Translations under genes and position numbers: made by a program
The notes under the pieces: model-generated
What the model was told of the DNA's origin: nothing
What the model saw: only the letters and a program-made list of their open reading frames with translations
Databases searched by the model: none
Shown: positions 18,901 through 26,000 of the stretch, in pieces
Numbering within the stretch: the stretch's first letter is position 1
Layout of the letters: every line of letters starts with the position of its first letter
From: Ignavibacteria bacterium
GTDB lineage: Bacteria > Bacteroidota > Ignavibacteria > Ignavibacteriales > Ignavibacteriaceae
Assembly (NCBI GenBank): GCA_017302895.1
Contig: JAFLBV010000001.1
Span: 1,054,001 to 1,118,000, forward strand
Direction of reading: 5' to 3'
Length of the DNA stretch: 64,000 bases

Positions 18901-19909
18901 TGACTGGGGTACTGAAGACCCCGGTGAATTCAGAATAGATTTGGATGGATATATCGGCGTAATTACCGACGGCTATAACACAGCCTGTTCCGGGATATGG
19001 TACAGACCTGTTGCAGGAAGCAGTACTTCCGGTACACCCAAGCTTATGGAGAGTGGTGATGGAGAAGACACGGTAAAATCAGTGTTGAAGAACGCCCGTA
19101 AACTTATCCGAAAGGGTCAACTCCGGGATGCCCTTTCCCTTCTTACGGGAGTGATAAAGGGTCAGTACGATTTAAGGTACAAGAGGGTTGCGGTATCGAT
19201 GGTGCCGGAATGTTTTAGTTTAGAAAGTATGGGCGAGCTGAAAAGCACCCTGCTTGAGGTGAGAGGAGAAAGCGGACTGTTCAAACCGGTGACTATGCTC
19301 CTTATGCACATCGACACTAAAAACATGGGAACCTACAAACAGGAAATCCTGAATGCCGGCAACAACAAGGCGCATGGAGCCGGCGACAACAGTGAACAAG
19401 TTATGATGATCTACAACAGTCTCCTCGAAGAGAAATATAAATCATCAGGTGTGATTGACACAGCCGGCAAGGTGGCACCCCTTCTTGCATACCTGAACGG
19501 GAATCATCCCGGCTCTGAATACACAAAGATGGCGAACCTGCTGTTCAGTGAACTGCCTGAGAGCAATCCCGTAAACAAACCGACAGGTAAACAAAAGCCG
19601 GGAAGCAGCAAACCGGAGACAGTTGTTTACGAGTACAACCTCTACAACAACTACCCCAACCCGTTCAACCCTGAAACTGTGATAAAGTTCTCGTTAAAAG
19701 AGAAAAGCAGTGTAACGCTGACGGTTTACAACATCACCGGACAGAAGGTGGCTGAACTTGTATCAGGAGAGATGGAGAAAGGCATGTATGATAGAAAGTT
19801 CGATGGAACCAAATTCTCATCCGGAGTTTATATCTTCAGGCTTGAAGCGCAATCGCTTGAGAGCAGGACATCATATTCCAAAACGATGAAGGCGTTGCTG
19901 CTTAAATAG
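15908..19909 (+). CDS. Giant secreted glycosidase-like / beta-helix protein with T9SS tail, unit 3
   Basis: A 1333-residue paralogue of the unit 2 giant protein. Signal peptide MKHARFYIMFVFISFCAFS; mature start QNRPGIDYFPH. The glycosidase-like part keeps DFYYDEPFML, MTLQVHAEHQ, GVKGFMYYMIPTR and WGTYGLFD. A tract around 17860-18010 is almost identical at DNA level to 11830-11985. After TLLKFEPTILAGG the beta-helix (about 750-1040) and the following helical region (about 1050-1230) differ greatly from unit 2, then the T9SS tail is again near-identical. So conserved ends flank a variable middle. Predicted to be exported by T9SS; enzymatic activity is unproven. Codon use in the 3' half looks more GC-rich than the 5' half. 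Confidence 0.75.
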   Translation: MKHARFYIMFVFISFCAFSQNRPGIDYFPHTSFFDFSVQYLYPPNSLATGTQIKNSMSGSLNYYYPYLKKLGITNLVTDWAEYKALNPNTDPSTDFFINDMGFSWRDMGNFYFGPANYLSAFGHFRDKYTLQFGGDQVTNLTDGNNFGFGVGTNKESYWCMTDETKPPGDMDVIGANSEDEGIWVRVAKADKDYEGLLLWGGLPWTQFYYGDMEYFIDIKLKKVTASGNPLLFKIVVQLQEEHVQPVPNGFHKRPPIIPDDTDAPLSNIYLEQDVSWNDITHAAGVYDWFRSNAFSIAEGENLQFYIYWYDQSDLYVDQVVIYNEKYRDAFITNTIDFQTDVAGPLQDAYQSSISDTLLQDFYYDEPFMLTARARGILQNAIPSILGSSTNVQVNGATGSVPEYFLRFDHKYARETENAPHKNYVLFNMYPFGENCIYEQWKVQEKLSDLIKCSSFGQTHGAYSYNYAGLLPSQIAAQQYDEEPENDLPLFMTLQVHAEHQLDTNGNYVQNLVRGKRPPTKDEIFAMGNLSLAYGVKGFMYYMIPTRSEELANNKRWGTYGLFDQNEPPNYPKYNYVTKAGTWQNPAFEQDTNERYTAVRDFIGSVKPMESTLLKLRWLAAKYWDETSANPKNWISEIETSPTGSFPVNPTDPPMVQTGYFEEYSHLAGYNPKSKYIYIVNRRCNTQGSDNSNRYIRFKIDSTVASGYTNIKVTNLKTGQTFFTSKNSLFTLFLNAGDGTLLKFEPTILAGGSLVVSEAVPSGTYEVDTTLIVPDGVKLTVNAGTKLTFRNSGRLLVEDGELEVNGTENNKVEFDFGSKNWSAGNGIYAYRTPLKIKNAVIKNASCGIYSHISPGDTIDGVTIDNTHYGISLYYSYNYGADNTVIRNSQITNSQLSGITMVGSMPRLHDNHFESNAGKGVSAYTGSAPVLLDTGNTSGGNSFLSNNIAIYSLNSLPVLGYADDKENYTGGNCFVEDVTSLHAINEIPTIYYEIEAYGNDWGTEDPGEFRIDLDGYIGVITDGYNTACSGIWYRPVAGSSTSGTPKLMESGDGEDTVKSVLKNARKLIRKGQLRDALSLLTGVIKGQYDLRYKRVAVSMVPECFSLESMGELKSTLLEVRGESGLFKPVTMLLMHIDTKNMGTYKQEILNAGNNKAHGAGDNSEQVMMIYNSLLEEKYKSSGVIDTAGKVAPLLAYLNGNHPGSEYTKMANLLFSELPESNPVNKPTGKQKPGSSKPETVVYEYNLYNNYPNPFNPETVIKFSLKEKSSVTLTVYNITGQKVAELVSGEMEKGMYDRKFDGTKFSSGVYIFRLEAQSLESRTSYSKTMKALLLK

Positions 19910-19966
19910 GGCTGAGGAATGAAGGTTGATTGCTGAAAAGCCCGCACCAGAATGTTAAATTATTAA

Positions 19967-19993
19967 GGCTGTCTCGAGAGGGTCAGCCTTTTA
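19967..19993 (+). terminator. Rho-independent terminator after unit 3
   Basis: GGCTG (19967-19971) pairs with CAGCC (19984-19988) and is followed by TTTT. The flank closely matches that of unit 1. Confidence 0.65.
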
Positions 19994-19995
19994 TA

Positions 19996-20118
19996 TCATC
20001 GGTTCATCTGAAAAATTAGTGTAATGCAGGTCAGGCAAAAAGTTCGGTACTGCTCCTCAATTTTTTATTTTTTATCCAAATTTGCTCCTTGTCTTTTGCC
20101 ACTATTTTTTAATAAAGA
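19996..20118 (+). repeat. Right flanking direct repeat of the three-copy locus
   Basis: Partner of the repeat at 5069-5200, in the same orientation: CGGTTCATCTGAAAAATTAG, then tcaggcaaaaagttc, a T-rich block and tttgccactatttttt. The remaining spacer to 20288 is AT-rich without other clear features. Confidence 0.55.
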
Positions 20119-20288
20119 TCTTCAATCTCTCAACTACTCAAGTCACACATAAAGGGTAATAAGATTGCCTTTAAATTCACTATTTTTAAAATTGCGTATT
20201 TTAAAATAAATCGGGAAACCGTATATCCTTTTACGGGGGACAAATCCCTTTGAAAAAGAATATTTCCCGGTCACAGTGATTGAAAAGA

Positions 20289-20795
20289 ATGAAAAATCCA
20301 ATTATAATAGTATCGAGTCTTGCGGTTATGATGCTGTTTACATCGTGCAGAACCACAACGAGTGACTATGACTTTCAGCAAAACTTCAATTTTTCGACGC
20401 TAAAAGTTTTCACTATCTATCCGAGTACCGCTCTGAAGAGTAATTCTCCCGTTATGGCTCAGGCTATTGGTGGAGAGATTGACTCCATTTTGCAGTCGAA
20501 GGGTTACAAAAAAGGAAATGAAGTTCATGACTTTGTTGTAACTTTTTATACTGAAGCAGAAGTGGAAACATCCTACGGTAGTGTAAACTTTGAGCGGTGG
20601 AAAGGATTCTGGTCGGTTAAAGAGGAACCTCTTTTTGCGATGAAGGGTCTGGTCGTCATAGATGTAATTGACGGAGAAACGGGCAATGTTGTCTGGCGCG
20701 GCTGGGATACCCGGCTGATCGGTAAGGAAGCTGACCCGCGAACCGTTTTGAAAAACACAGTTGCCGGAATTCTACGGCAGTTTCCACCCAAATAA
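20289..20795 (+). CDS. DUF4136-type lipoprotein
   Basis: A 168-residue envelope lipoprotein. ATG 20289 is preferred to TTG 20280; it gives a standard lipoprotein signal ending LFTSC at about residue 21. The body (YDFQQNFNFSTLKVFTIYPS near the start; VIDVIDGETGNVVWRGWDTR later) matches the DUF4136 pattern of small lipoproteins with a dynein-light-chain-like beta fold and a conserved W-R-G segment. Exact function of the family is unknown. It lies 11 bases before the DUF1460 gene and is probably cotranscribed with it. Confidence 0.75.
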   Translation: MKNPIIIVSSLAVMMLFTSCRTTTSDYDFQQNFNFSTLKVFTIYPSTALKSNSPVMAQAIGGEIDSILQSKGYKKGNEVHDFVVTFYTEAEVETSYGSVNFERWKGFWSVKEEPLFAMKGLVVIDVIDGETGNVVWRGWDTRLIGKEADPRTVLKNTVAGILRQFPPK

Positions 20796-20806
20796 AAGGA
20801 GAAAAA

Positions 20807-21808
20807 ATGTTTAAATATCTTGTTATTATCGTCCTTACGGCAGTTATATGTATTGTGCCTCAAAAAGGGAAGGACAAAAAGGGCGACAAAAACAAACCTT
20901 CTGAAGTGTCGATAGAATTAAATATTCCCGCTTCACTGGCTAATGTCACAATTCCGAAAGAGATGAAAAAACTTCTTCAGAAACCTCTTTATAAATTTAC
21001 TGAAGAGGAACTTGATCAGTATCTTTCATTTTTGCAGGAAACTGTGCCGGGACTAAGGGACAGAATTCAGATTCTTGCAAAACAGAACATGGGACAGAAA
21101 TATGACATCTACCTTCTCGGTGAGTTTCCGTTTGAGATAAAGGATAAACAACCTCTGTTCAACCTGAACAAGAGTGATTGTGTGGTATTCAGCGAGCACA
21201 TATATGCCATGTCGCTAAGTCACAACTGGAAGGAATTTTTTGCGATGTTGCAGAGAATCCGCTACAAAGACGGCGAAATCGGCATGCTCACGAGAAACCA
21301 TTATACTGAAGCTGACTGGGTGAAGAACAACACCTGGCTTATAACTGAAATTACGGATGAAATCGGCGGAAACGCTGTCGTGAAAACTTCTTCCGAGATT
21401 GACAGGGCTAAATTCTTCAAAAAACACGGTATAGGACAGAATATACCCAAAGAAAAAATTGAATGGACTTATATCCCTGGTGATTCCCTCTACAAGGTGC
21501 TCCCTTACTTAAAAACAGGTGACTTTGTAAATATCGTAAGGGCATATCCCGGAAGCGAACCGTGGGTTGGACATGTAGGACTTGTCTCCGTTGAAAAAGA
21601 CGGACAGGTTAATTTTATGCATTCTGCCGATCCTGTGGTTAAGATTCAGACGATTCAGTCGTACTGGGATGAATTTAAGGCAAAGAAAAAGAAAAACGGT
21701 TGGAATTTCCTCGGATTCCGGTTCTACCGGCTGAATGAAAATGCCATTGAAAATCTGAAAAAGATTGACGGACCGAGAGCTCCAAAGCTCACCATTTATG
21801 GAAATTAG
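20807..21808 (+). CDS. DUF1460 family protein (N-acetylmuramoyl-L-alanine amidase-like)
   Basis: A 333-residue protein with a short hydrophobic export signal (YLVIIVLTAVICIV) and a DUF1460 / NlpC-P60-like cysteine peptidase core. NKSDCVVFSEHIYAMSL carries the likely catalytic Cys (about residue 125), followed by IRYKDGEIGMLTRNHYTEADW and, later, GHVGLVSVEKDGQVNFMHSA with the probable catalytic His. Members are thought to act on peptidoglycan or muropeptides in the envelope. An AGGAG ribosome-binding site lies a few bases upstream. The lipoprotein before it may be a partner. Confidence 0.75.
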   Translation: MFKYLVIIVLTAVICIVPQKGKDKKGDKNKPSEVSIELNIPASLANVTIPKEMKKLLQKPLYKFTEEELDQYLSFLQETVPGLRDRIQILAKQNMGQKYDIYLLGEFPFEIKDKQPLFNLNKSDCVVFSEHIYAMSLSHNWKEFFAMLQRIRYKDGEIGMLTRNHYTEADWVKNNTWLITEITDEIGGNAVVKTSSEIDRAKFFKKHGIGQNIPKEKIEWTYIPGDSLYKVLPYLKTGDFVNIVRAYPGSEPWVGHVGLVSVEKDGQVNFMHSADPVVKIQTIQSYWDEFKAKKKKNGWNFLGFRFYRLNENAIENLKKIDGPRAPKLTIYGN

Positions 21809-21840
21809 CAGTTGAAACACATTAAGAACACGGAGAAAAG

Positions 21841-22740
21841 ATGAAAATAGGATTTGTAGGTCTTGGTAAAATGGGAGCAAACATGGTTGAGAGACTTCTG
21901 CTTGGTGGACACGAAGTGGTGGTCTATAACCGCTCTGAAGGGAAGGTAAAAGAAGCAGTTGCCAAAGGCGCTGTTGGTTCCACCTCCATAGCAGACCTTT
22001 GCTCTAAACTCGAAGGAAGAAAAGTTGTCTGGCTTATGGTTCCCTCGGGACAGGCAGTCGACGATAACATCGCTGAGACTGTAAAATATTTGAACAAAGG
22101 CGATATCATAGTTGACGGTGGAAATTCATACTGGAGGGACACACAGGCACGCAATAAAATGGTGGAAGAACTCGGATTTGAGTATCTCGACTGCGGTACC
22201 AGTGGCGGAGTATGGGGTCTCCAAAACGGATACTGCCTCATGTACGGCGGCAAAAAAGAAGCTGTTGATTTTATTCTCCCCGTTCTCGAGACACTCGCAC
22301 CAGTTGGCGGTCATGCTTACTGTGGAACGAGCGGTGCAGGACATTTTGTTAAGATGGTACACAACGGAATTGAATATGGAATGATGCAGGCTTATGCCGA
22401 GGGATTTGAGATAATGGAGAAATCCCCGTTCAACATCGATCTTGAGAAAGTAACAGGAATCTGGCAGCACGGAAGTGTAGTCAGGTCATGGCTTCTTGAT
22501 CTTGCAAATCTCGCATTCAAGGAAGACCCAAAACTTGAAAAAGTAAAAGATTTTGTTGCCGACAGCGGTGAAGGAAGATGGACAGTACAGACAGCAATAG
22601 ATTTTGATGTTCCCGCTCATGTAATAACCACTTCGCTTTTTAACAGATTCCAGAGCCGTCAGGATGAAAGTTTCGCGATGAAAACCCTTTCTGCTCTCAG
22701 AAACAAGTTTGGCGGACACGAAATGAAAACCAAGGAGTAA
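21841..22740 (+). CDS. gnd: 6-phosphogluconate dehydrogenase, decarboxylating (short form)
   Basis: Oxidises 6-phosphogluconate to ribulose 5-phosphate and CO2 with NAD(P)+ in the cytosol. The 299-residue length fits the short YqeC/GndA-like group rather than the ~470-residue form. Visible motifs: Rossmann GFVGLGKMGANM at the N-terminus, IVDGGNSYWRDT substrate loop, YLDCGTSGGVWGLQNGYCLM, and the catalytic Lys/Asn region GAGHFVKMVHNGIEYGMMQ. The next gene, zwf, starts 7 bases after the stop. It opens a compact operon holding the whole oxidative pentose-phosphate branch. Cofactor preference cannot be told by eye. Confidence 0.9.
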   Translation: MKIGFVGLGKMGANMVERLLLGGHEVVVYNRSEGKVKEAVAKGAVGSTSIADLCSKLEGRKVVWLMVPSGQAVDDNIAETVKYLNKGDIIVDGGNSYWRDTQARNKMVEELGFEYLDCGTSGGVWGLQNGYCLMYGGKKEAVDFILPVLETLAPVGGHAYCGTSGAGHFVKMVHNGIEYGMMQAYAEGFEIMEKSPFNIDLEKVTGIWQHGSVVRSWLLDLANLAFKEDPKLEKVKDFVADSGEGRWTVQTAIDFDVPAHVITTSLFNRFQSRQDESFAMKTLSALRNKFGGHEMKTKE

Positions 22741-22747
22741 GAAGCAA

Positions 22748-24247
22748 GTGCCGGCTGATCAAATACTGGTAATTTTCGGAGCCTCGGGTGACCTGACCGA
22801 GAGGAAACTGATTCCCGCACTCTATGCGCTAAAGCAACGGGAGTTGCTTCCAAAGAATTTTGCTGTTCTCGGGACAGGCAGAACCTCGATGACCGATGAT
22901 GAGTTCCGAAAGAAAATGGCTCAGAAAGGGGAGGGATATGACGATGAATTTCTCTCTCAACTTCATTACATCTCAATTGATCCGCTAAATCCTGAGAACT
23001 ACTACCAGCTTCGTGAGAGACTGAGGCAGATCGACCATGATTTTGAAGTAAAAGGCAACTACATCTTTTATCTTGCGACTCCACCACTTCTCTACGAAAC
23101 CGTGGCAGAAGGACTTGCCGCTGCAGGACTGAACCATAACGAACCGAATGGCGGACTTAAAAAACTTGTAATCGAAAAGCCGTTCGGATACAGTCTTGAA
23201 ACTGCCAAAGCTCTCAATAAAAAGCTTTTGATGTTTTTTGACGAGAATCAACTCTTCAGAATTGATCATTACCTCGGCAAGGAAACTGCTCAAAACATTC
23301 TTGTTTTCAGATTCGCGAACGGGATATTTGAGCCTCTTTGGAACCGGAACTATATCGATCACATTCAGGTGACTTCCTCCGAGAGCATAGGAGTTGAAAA
23401 CAGGGGCGGATACTATGACACCGCCGGTGCATTGAGGGATATGGTGCAAAACCATCTGTTGCAACTTGTAGCGCTTGCTGCGATGGAGCCCCCTGCAGGA
23501 TTTGATGCCGACTCCATCAGGAACGAAACGGTTAAAGTGTTTCAGTCAATCAAACCTTTTTCAGATAGTGATATCCGAAAGAATGTCATCAGAGGGCAGT
23601 ACATCGCTTCAAAGATAAAAGGCGAACCGATTGGTGCTTACAGGGAGGAAAAGGGGGTTGACCCTCACTCCCGTACCGAGACCTTTGTTGCGCTTAAATT
23701 CTTCATTGATAACTGGAGATGGGGAGGTATCCCGTTTTACATTCGAACCGGGAAAAGGCTTCCTACCCGGGTAACGGAGATTGTGGTCCGGTTTAAGAAC
23801 ACCCCTCACCGCCTTTTTAGAAGTATATTTGACGATGAATCGGGAACAAACCAATTAATCATTCGGATTCAACCTGATGAAGGGATACTCATTCGGTTTG
23901 CATTAAAGCAACCCGGTGCAGGTTACCAGGTGAAAAATGCCTCACTGGATTTCCATTATTCATCATTATCGGAGGGGAGACTTCCCGAAGCATATGAGCG
24001 TTTGATATATGACTGCATGATGGGTGATTCCACGCTTTATACACGCGGAGATGCACTTGAAGCCTGCTGGAAATTTATCGATCCTCTGTTGCAGGCATGG
24101 AAAGAGGATGAAAAAATTAAGATTTACGGTTATCCTGCGGGTACCTGGGGTCCAGAGGAGGCGGATGCACTTCTGCACTCCAACGGACAGACTTGGCGTT
24201 ATCCGTGCAAAAACCTGACTGATGATGAAACCTATTGTGAGCTTTAG
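22748..24247 (+). CDS. zwf: Glucose-6-phosphate 1-dehydrogenase
   Basis: First step of the oxidative pentose-phosphate pathway, glucose 6-phosphate to 6-phosphogluconolactone. 499 residues, the usual length, starting at GTG 22748. N-terminal dinucleotide site IFGASGDLTERKLIPALYAL, active-site peptide FRIDHYLGKETAQN (catalytic His in the DHYLGKE motif), and RTGKRLPTRVTEIVVRFK in the substrate/NADP part. It abuts pgl with no spacer, as expected for translational coupling. Confidence 0.95.
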   Translation: MPADQILVIFGASGDLTERKLIPALYALKQRELLPKNFAVLGTGRTSMTDDEFRKKMAQKGEGYDDEFLSQLHYISIDPLNPENYYQLRERLRQIDHDFEVKGNYIFYLATPPLLYETVAEGLAAAGLNHNEPNGGLKKLVIEKPFGYSLETAKALNKKLLMFFDENQLFRIDHYLGKETAQNILVFRFANGIFEPLWNRNYIDHIQVTSSESIGVENRGGYYDTAGALRDMVQNHLLQLVALAAMEPPAGFDADSIRNETVKVFQSIKPFSDSDIRKNVIRGQYIASKIKGEPIGAYREEKGVDPHSRTETFVALKFFIDNWRWGGIPFYIRTGKRLPTRVTEIVVRFKNTPHRLFRSIFDDESGTNQLIIRIQPDEGILIRFALKQPGAGYQVKNASLDFHYSSLSEGRLPEAYERLIYDCMMGDSTLYTRGDALEACWKFIDPLLQAWKEDEKIKIYGYPAGTWGPEEADALLHSNGQTWRYPCKNLTDDETYCEL

Positions 24248-24964
24248 ATGAAGGATGTGATAAGAATATACCCGTCACCTGAGATGTCGGCATCTGCCTG
24301 TGCAGCTTTTATCGACAGGCAAATCGGGGAAGTGTTGCAGGAAAAAGAGTTTGTAACGATGGCACTTTCGGGAGGAAGCACCCCGGCGCTTCTTTTTTCG
24401 GCGCTTGTCGGAGAGTATTCGAACACAGGTTACTGGAACAAGGTTAAGTTTTTCTGGGTCGATGAAAGGTGCGTGGCTCCCTCTGACCCTGAAAGCAATT
24501 ATGGAAATGCAAAAAATCATTTTCTTGATCCGCTCAACATTCCCGAAGAGAACATTTTCAGAATTCAGGGTGAAAACAAACCTGAAGAGGAAGTGAAACG
24601 ATATACGGGAGTACTCGAGGCACAACTTGGCCCTGAGTTGCAATTGGATATCTGTCTTCTCGGTATGGGGGCAGACGGGCACACCGCCTCAATCTTTCCT
24701 CCTGCGATCAAGCTGATGGAGAGCAAAGAAATCGTTGCGGTGGCTACACATCCTGATTCGGGACAACGCAGAATAACAATCACAGGTAAATTGATAAATA
24801 AGAGTAAAACAACAATATTTTTAGCTTTTGGCAAAGAAAAGAAAAGCGTTGTGGAACAGATACTTAATAACAAGGGGCGGGAGAAATACCCCGCAGGCCT
24901 TGTGAGCAATTCCTTTAGCGGAGTTGTCTGGTATCTGGATACTGAAGCATACAGACTGCCGTAA
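24248..24964 (+). CDS. pgl: 6-phosphogluconolactonase
   Basis: Hydrolyses 6-phosphogluconolactone to 6-phosphogluconate. The 238-residue protein has the DevB/Pgl-type signatures: MALSGGSTPALLFSAL, FFWVDERCVAPSDPESNYGN and LLGMGADGHTASIFP. It begins directly after the zwf stop. With gnd and zwf it completes the oxidative branch in one transcript. Confidence 0.92.
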   Translation: MKDVIRIYPSPEMSASACAAFIDRQIGEVLQEKEFVTMALSGGSTPALLFSALVGEYSNTGYWNKVKFFWVDERCVAPSDPESNYGNAKNHFLDPLNIPEENIFRIQGENKPEEEVKRYTGVLEAQLGPELQLDICLLGMGADGHTASIFPPAIKLMESKEIVAVATHPDSGQRRITITGKLINKSKTTIFLAFGKEKKSVVEQILNNKGREKYPAGLVSNSFSGVVWYLDTEAYRLP

Positions 24965-24999
24965 AGCATCATTTAGTATTTTTTTCATTGGAGAATAAT

Positions 25000-25983
25000 A
25001 TGATATTGGCATGTGACGCCGGTGGAACCAAAACGGTTCTTTCGGTATTTTCGATTGAAGGTAAAAAACTTACAGCCCACAAGTCGGAAAGATACAATTC
25101 GACTGATTATGCGAGCCTCGAAGATATAATTTGTCATTTTTTAAGTGATACAGGTTATAAAATTGAGACAGGGTGTGCCGGTGTTCCCGGTCCTGTGGTC
25201 GACGGAATCAGCAGTTCCACAAACCTTACCTGGGCAATGGATGAAGCTGTGATTGCCAAAGCAACGGGCATTCAGAATTTTAAGCTTGTAAACGATCTTT
25301 ACGCTCTCGCTTCCGCAATCCCTTTTCTTACTGATGATGATCTGCTTACTGTTTATCCAGGTTCACCAACCAACGGATATGGCGTTAAGGCTGTCCTCGC
25401 ACCCGGAACGGGTCTCGGTCAGGGATTCCTTGTACCTCTCGGTGACGGAAAGTTCAAAGTGATTCCTTCAGAGGGAAGTCACGCAGATTTCGCACCGGTT
25501 GATGACCTGCAAATTGATATGATGAAGTTCATGAAAGCAGAATACGGGCGCGTAAGTGTCGAGAGAATTGCTTCAGGGCTTGGTCTCAGGGGTATCTACA
25601 AGTTTTTAAAGGAAACAGGTATCGCCACACCTTCCGCAGAATTTCTCGAAGCCATCGAGACAGAGGATCTGGCGGCAATGATCTCAAAATTTGCACTTGA
25701 AGGTAAAGATGAACTGGCTGTTTTGGCTCTTGAAATCTTCATCCGGGTGCTCGGAGCTCAGGCGGGAAATCTGGTTCTCACACTTATGGCAACGGGTGGC
25801 ATCTACCTCGGTGGTGGAATTCCTCCGAAAATAACCGAAAAGATTATCGAAGGTTCCTTTGTTGAGACCTACACCAAAAAAGGGAGACTCAGCTATATTG
25901 TAGAGAATACTCCCGTTTATCTTATCAAAGACAGCGCCGCTGGGCTTCATGGTTCAGCTTATATAGCTGCCGGATTGATTTAA
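25000..25983 (+). CDS. glk: Glucokinase (Glk family)
   Basis: Phosphorylates glucose to glucose 6-phosphate with ATP, feeding zwf. 327 residues from ATG 25000, chosen over TTG 24988 because TTGGAG itself is the ribosome-binding site. The ATP phosphate-1 motif LACDAGGTKTVLSVFS is at the N-terminus, GCAGVPGPVVDG and KLVNDLYALASAIP follow, and VLAPGTGLGQGFLVP carries the second phosphate motif. TGGIYLGGGIPPKI near the C-terminus is the usual adenosine-binding region of bacterial Glk. Sits inside the pentose-phosphate operon. Confidence 0.88.
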   Translation: MILACDAGGTKTVLSVFSIEGKKLTAHKSERYNSTDYASLEDIICHFLSDTGYKIETGCAGVPGPVVDGISSSTNLTWAMDEAVIAKATGIQNFKLVNDLYALASAIPFLTDDDLLTVYPGSPTNGYGVKAVLAPGTGLGQGFLVPLGDGKFKVIPSEGSHADFAPVDDLQIDMMKFMKAEYGRVSVERIASGLGLRGIYKFLKETGIATPSAEFLEAIETEDLAAMISKFALEGKDELAVLALEIFIRVLGAQAGNLVLTLMATGGIYLGGGIPPKITEKIIEGSFVETYTKKGRLSYIVENTPVYLIKDSAAGLHGSAYIAAGLI

Positions 25984-26000
25984 ATTTCAGGAGATGGAAA

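Noticed and set aside
5000-20200. Mobile element or phage origin of the 15-kb locus.
   Set aside because: No integrase, transposase, tRNA or clean target-site duplication was found; only imperfect flanking direct repeats support it.
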